A DNA stretch of 64,000 nt from Pseudomonas sp. SID14000. GTDB taxonomy: Bacteria; Pseudomonadota; Gammaproteobacteria; Pseudomonadales; Pseudomonadaceae. The translations under genes and the position numbers were made by a program. Under the pieces are notes generated by a model. That model was given only the letters and a program-made list of their open reading frames with translations, did not search any database and was not told where the DNA came from. Of this stretch, positions 60,846 to 64,000 are shown piece by piece (positions within the stretch are counted from its first letter, which is position 1; the number at the start of each line of letters is the position of its first letter). The stretch covers positions 1-64,000 of the forward strand of contig NZ_NFZQ01000016.1 in the NCBI RefSeq assembly GCF_002165135.1, written 5' to 3'.

Positions 60846-63104
60846 CTACACTGCCCCGAAACGCACCTCCACCGACAGGCTTCCCAGGTTATCGCTCAGG
60901 CCAGCGCCATAGCGCCCGGCCAGGTCGTCATTGATGCACAGCTGCAACTCACCCTGCTGGCCACGCGGCAATTGCACCTGGTTACCCACCAGGAACGGCA
61001 CGCCGTTGCTGCCGATACGCCCGATCAACGCCCCTTCGTTCTGCCCCGGCAGGGTGTAGCCCGGCTTGGCAGTAAACGCTGGGTTGCCCTGCGCGCCAAC
61101 CATGCCGGTGGTCGGGTTGGCCGTCCACTGCCCGCCCGTACATACCGCCAACTGCCAGCTCTGACCATTGACCTGCATGCCCGTGCCCTGCCATGCCCGG
61201 TTGGCCTGCACCTGCACCGTGCGCTTGAGCAGGTCGCTGGCCACCACGTCGGCGGCCTGGAAGGTCAGCGCGGTGATGGTCAAGGTCGGGTTGGCGGTGC
61301 CGGTGGTGGGGAACACGCCGTCGCCGACAAGGAACAGGTTGGGGTGGTCCCAGCTGCGCTGGTCCTTGTCCACCACCGACTTGGTGCGGTCCGAACCCAT
61401 GCGGTAGGTACCCATCAAGTGGCCAGCGCCGAAGAACGCGTAGTTCTGGCCGTCGTACTCGAACACCGTTTGCGAGCCGGGCTCAAGCTTAGGGTTCAGG
61501 TCGGTCAGCTCGGTGGCGCCCATTAGCTCGGTAATGATATGCGTGGCGGCCAGGCGCGCCTGTTTGAAGCCCTCCTTGGTGTAGTCGGACAGTTCGTAGG
61601 TGATCTGAGGCCGAGGCAGGCCCAAGCCGTCTGTGAACTCCGTGCTCCTCTCCACCCGGCACAGTGCATTGTCGGGGTCTTTCTCCACCTGCTCGATCAA
61701 GAAGCCCAGACGGAACTGGCGGGTCAGCACGCTGTTGAGCTGCTGCACCAGCGCCTTGCCGGACAACGCCAGCTTGTTGGGGTTAGCGCCGCCGTTGTTG
61801 GTGCCGTCGATGAAATCGCAGACCGAGGTGTAGGGGTCGTTCACCGACCAGTTCCAACCCTCGTTGCCGATCTCGATACGCCAGGCGGCACGCTGGCTGC
61901 GGAACGGGCCATCGCGCATGTCCTCGATCCCCGAGGTGGACAACGGCCCGCGGAACGGGAACAGCGGCTTGCCTTCGGGCATCAGGCCCCAGGCCAGGTA
62001 CACCGGGTGGTCGGCCAACGCCTGGCCGACCTGGCCGCTGCTGTTGGCGACCCCTTTAGGGCTGTTAGGGCCGATGGAGTTGAGCAGCAGCTTCGGTGTT
62101 TCGATCGCGTGGGCGGCGATCACGTAGCGCTTGCCCTGGGCCGTGCCGTTCTGGCGTGTGCCATTGTTCTGATACTGGATGAAGTCAATACCCGTGACCC
62201 CATTGGCATCGACCTGCACCTGGCTCGCCACGGCCTGGTAGAGGATGCGCACGTTGCCGGTATCCAGTGCCTTGGCCATGGTCACGGTGGCGTCGTACTT
62301 GGCCTGGATCGGGCAGATGGGCGTGCAGCTGGTGTTTCCAGCGCATACCCGGCGGCCGTTATCGCTCTGCGAGTTGCGCCCAGCCGGGGTCTGCCGGACG
62401 TTGAGGGTGACACCTGGGTAGGGCTTGCCGTCCGGCGCCTTCTCCGGGCTCTGGTACACCGTGCCCGTGACGTTCTTGCCCAGGCCTTGGTCGACCAGCG
62501 ACGGCGGGATGCCGTGCATGCTGTATTCATAGCCCTGCGGGAAGGTCACGCCCAGGTAGGTCTGCGAGGTAACATCGGCGGACACGCCCATTTCCTCCTC
62601 GGCGCGGCAGTAAGCGGTCTGCAGGTCGTCGTAGCTGATCGGCCAGTCGACCCCGACGTTGTACGCAGTGCGCATGCGGAAGTCGTTTGGCAGCAGACGC
62701 AGGGCCGTGCCCATCCAGTGCCACATGGTGCCGCCGCCAACCCGCTCGTAGGTGCTGGCGAACAGTTGCGGCCCCTTCTGTACCAGGTAGCTCTTCTGCG
62801 CCTTGTTCGGGTCTGTGCTGCCGGCGGTGATCAGGTCCTGGATGGTCGCCCGTGGCGCGAACTGTGTGGCCGGAGTCTGCTCGCTCTGCTCAGGTGGGTA
62901 CGGCGACTCGGGCGACTTGAGCACCGCGGTGTAGAAGCGCTCCAGGTACTCGCTGCGATTCGGCGGAATGGCCGGGCCCGACTCGAGCACCAGTACTTTC
63001 AAGCCGGCCAGGCCCAACTGGTAGGCCATGACACTGCCGGCCATGCCGGCGCCCACCACGATCACATCGGCGGTTTCGATACTCTGTGTTTGTACATTGC
63101 TCAT
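60846..63104 (-). CDS. GMC oxidoreductase with Fe-S motif and C-terminal LecA-like domain
   Basis: A 752-residue flavoprotein. The FAD-binding GAGMAGSVMAYQLG lies at about residues 17-30 and the C-terminal GMC part has HLMGTYRMGSD and TANPTLTITAL with the catalytic His and Asn. A cysteine group (CAGNTSCTPICPIQAKYD, about residues 257-275) matches the 3Fe-4S-binding loop of bacterial FAD-dependent glucose dehydrogenases. After the enzyme, residues about 636-752 resemble the P. aeruginosa galactose-binding lectin LecA: RIGSNGVPFLV and a calcium-loop-like INDDLAGRYG...DNLGSLSVEV. Such a fusion suggests an enzyme targeted to glycans. It overlaps the upstream small-subunit gene by 4 bp. The substrate is unknown; a sugar or alcohol is likely. 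Confidence 0.8.
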   Translation of the reverse strand: MSNVQTQSIETADVIVVGAGMAGSVMAYQLGLAGLKVLVLESGPAIPPNRSEYLERFYTAVLKSPESPYPPEQSEQTPATQFAPRATIQDLITAGSTDPNKAQKSYLVQKGPQLFASTYERVGGGTMWHWMGTALRLLPNDFRMRTAYNVGVDWPISYDDLQTAYCRAEEEMGVSADVTSQTYLGVTFPQGYEYSMHGIPPSLVDQGLGKNVTGTVYQSPEKAPDGKPYPGVTLNVRQTPAGRNSQSDNGRRVCAGNTSCTPICPIQAKYDATVTMAKALDTGNVRILYQAVASQVQVDANGVTGIDFIQYQNNGTRQNGTAQGKRYVIAAHAIETPKLLLNSIGPNSPKGVANSSGQVGQALADHPVYLAWGLMPEGKPLFPFRGPLSTSGIEDMRDGPFRSQRAAWRIEIGNEGWNWSVNDPYTSVCDFIDGTNNGGANPNKLALSGKALVQQLNSVLTRQFRLGFLIEQVEKDPDNALCRVERSTEFTDGLGLPRPQITYELSDYTKEGFKQARLAATHIITELMGATELTDLNPKLEPGSQTVFEYDGQNYAFFGAGHLMGTYRMGSDRTKSVVDKDQRSWDHPNLFLVGDGVFPTTGTANPTLTITALTFQAADVVASDLLKRTVQVQANRAWQGTGMQVNGQSWQLAVCTGGQWTANPTTGMVGAQGNPAFTAKPGYTLPGQNEGALIGRIGSNGVPFLVGNQVQLPRGQQGELQLCINDDLAGRYGAGLSDNLGSLSVEVRFGAV

Positions 63105-63592
63105 GGCTGCAGCCCTTCCTTGGCGTCGACACCGGTGAATTGCTTGAGGGTCGGTGGCTGTTCAGCCCAGTAGCCGAAGTGGTACTGGCTGTAGCCCATG
63201 GGGTGGGATTGGGCGATCTTCCACGCCCAACTCTCCTTGTAGGCCTGGTCGGAAACCACACTGGTATCACCCTTGTGCTTGCTGCCTTGGTCATACGGCT
63301 GGTACCAGCTGCCAAGCAGCCACAGCTTCATAATCGAGCGGGCGCCCTGGGCGATCTGCGGGTCCGAGTTGCCGAGCACGGCGCTGGCGATTTGCTCAGG
63401 CGTTTGACTCCTGATGCTGGCATACAGCTCCAGCAGGTTGCTGAACGCTGCGGTACCCATGCCATGCTGGGCAGTGGCGAAGAACAGCGGCGGCAGGTTG
63501 ATCGGGTCAACGGAGGGTGCCAGCAGGTCGGCTGACAGACCAGTGAGTGCAGCGGACAGGTCGATGAAGTTCTGCAGGTTTGGGTCGCTCAT
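63101..63592 (-). CDS. small subunit of a membrane-linked FAD-dependent dehydrogenase
   Basis: A 163-residue helical protein without an obvious signal peptide. LQNFIDLSAALTGLSADLL at the start and GARSIMKLWLLGSWY near the middle resemble the FAD-SLDH-type small subunits of sorbitol/gluconate dehydrogenases, which pair with a GMC flavoprotein and are usually needed for its export. It lies between the cytochrome subunit and the GMC subunit (4-bp overlap), giving the three-subunit arrangement typical of these enzymes. The start at 63592 was chosen for an N-terminus MSDPNLQ. Confidence 0.75.
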   Translation of the reverse strand: MSDPNLQNFIDLSAALTGLSADLLAPSVDPINLPPLFFATAQHGMGTAAFSNLLELYASIRSQTPEQIASAVLGNSDPQIAQGARSIMKLWLLGSWYQPYDQGSKHKGDTSVVSDQAYKESWAWKIAQSHPMGYSQYHFGYWAEQPPTLKQFTGVDAKEGLQP

Positions 63593-63596
63593 GGCA

Positions 63597-64000
63597 TCAC
63601 TCCTTGGCGCCGGTGGATTGGGCACGTTCAAGCAGGAAGGTGAAATCGGCGAAACTGGTGCGCGGGGACTGGGTCACCCGGGTAGTCGCGTTGTTGTGGC
63701 ACTCCATGCAGCTGGACGAGGCCTGTGGCGTGGTGCCCTGGTTGTAGGTCTCCAGGGTGGCGTTGGCCAGGAAGGTCGGGGCAGGCGTGCCCAGCGGGTT
63801 GGTCGGCGACGGCACTTGGCAATCCTTGGCCGGGTCGGTCGGCCACTGGGTACTGATCAGCTGGTAGTTGGCCCAGACTGTGCCCTTGAGCGCGCCTTGC
63901 CACTGCGCGTTGAGCTGTTGGGTCGCTGTGGTGAGCGGGATTTCCCGCACGATCTGCGAAGGTGTGGCTTTCTTCGACGGGTCCCACGGTTGCGCTGGCG
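63597..64000 (-). CDS. c-type cytochrome subunit, partial (continues past window end)
   Basis: The last 134 residues of a protein that begins beyond position 64000. A haem-binding CXXCH motif is present as SCMECHNNA near the C-terminal end, followed by a short tail ending FADFTFLLERAQ. The rest of the visible part lacks other CXXCH motifs. With the small subunit and GMC flavoprotein downstream it would carry electrons from the dehydrogenase. The true start, signal peptide and total haem count are outside the window. Confidence 0.7.
   Translation of the reverse strand, partial: PAQPWDPSKKATPSQIVREIPLTTATQQLNAQWQGALKGTVWANYQLISTQWPTDPAKDCQVPSPTNPLGTPAPTFLANATLETYNQGTTPQASSSCMECHNNATTRVTQSPRTSFADFTFLLERAQSTGAKE

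Overview
The window is chromosomal DNA from a fluorescent Pseudomonas, most likely the P. putida group. Reasons: uniformly high GC; P. putida-type REP palindromes in many gaps; characteristic neighbourhoods (fadDx-fadB2x-fadAx, phnW-phnX, iutA with the sigma/anti-sigma hybrid iutY, fdsGBAD). The assignment rests on gene content and remembered gene order, not on an alignment. It begins in the promoter and leader of an rRNA operon that reads leftward off the window.

Layout. 0-9.8 kb: rrn promoters, an RhtA-type exporter, a small lipoprotein, aminopeptidase P, a DUF3182/hydrolase pair, a GlxA-type regulator facing an isochorismatase-fold hydrolase, and an XRE-cupin regulator facing a second DMT exporter. 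Three copies of one palindrome link this regulator to both exporters. 9.9-16 kb: a six-gene Mrp/Mnh cation/proton antiporter operon. 16-18 kb: small hypothetical genes and a DksA2-type protein without a full zinc site. 18.5-24 kb: a five-gene acyl-CoA degradation operon. 24-30.6 kb, same strand: a LysR gene, an AraC gene and a 4.5 kb gene for a leucine-rich-repeat protein ending in a NEL-type ubiquitin ligase domain.

30.7-36 kb: phnW and phnX (2-aminoethylphosphonate breakdown), a divergent PanB-like gene, a MocR regulator and an AI-2E family permease. 36.3-42 kb: trhP (tRNA wobble uridine hydroxylation) behind what looks like an ANR-controlled promoter, a DUF411 protein, a small membrane protein, DinB-like and AFG1/ZapE-like genes, and a PQQ-type aldose dehydrogenase. 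42-45 kb: agmatinase, polyamine-binding protein and LysR. 45-49 kb: iutA/iutY with candidate Fur boxes. 49-52 kb: a LEA-type lipoprotein, small proteins, miaE and a tandem universal stress protein separated by an ANR-like site. 52-57 kb: NAD-dependent formate dehydrogenase fdsGBAD.

57-64 kb is patchier. An inverted pair of about 113-bp REP-based repeats flanks one gene, and its right copy abuts a truncated nucleotidyltransferase pseudogene. Then come a chorismate mutase, a LysE exporter, and a leftward cluster of a cytochrome c subunit (cut by the window end), a small dehydrogenase subunit and a GMC oxidoreductase carrying a C-terminal LecA-like domain.

The most interesting items are the shared exporter operator, the NEL-type effector-like protein, the ANR-type promoters near two tRNA-modification genes, the GMC-lectin fusion, and the repeat-bounded segment near 58 kb. 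No phage, insertion sequence, CRISPR array, tRNA or complete rRNA gene was seen.
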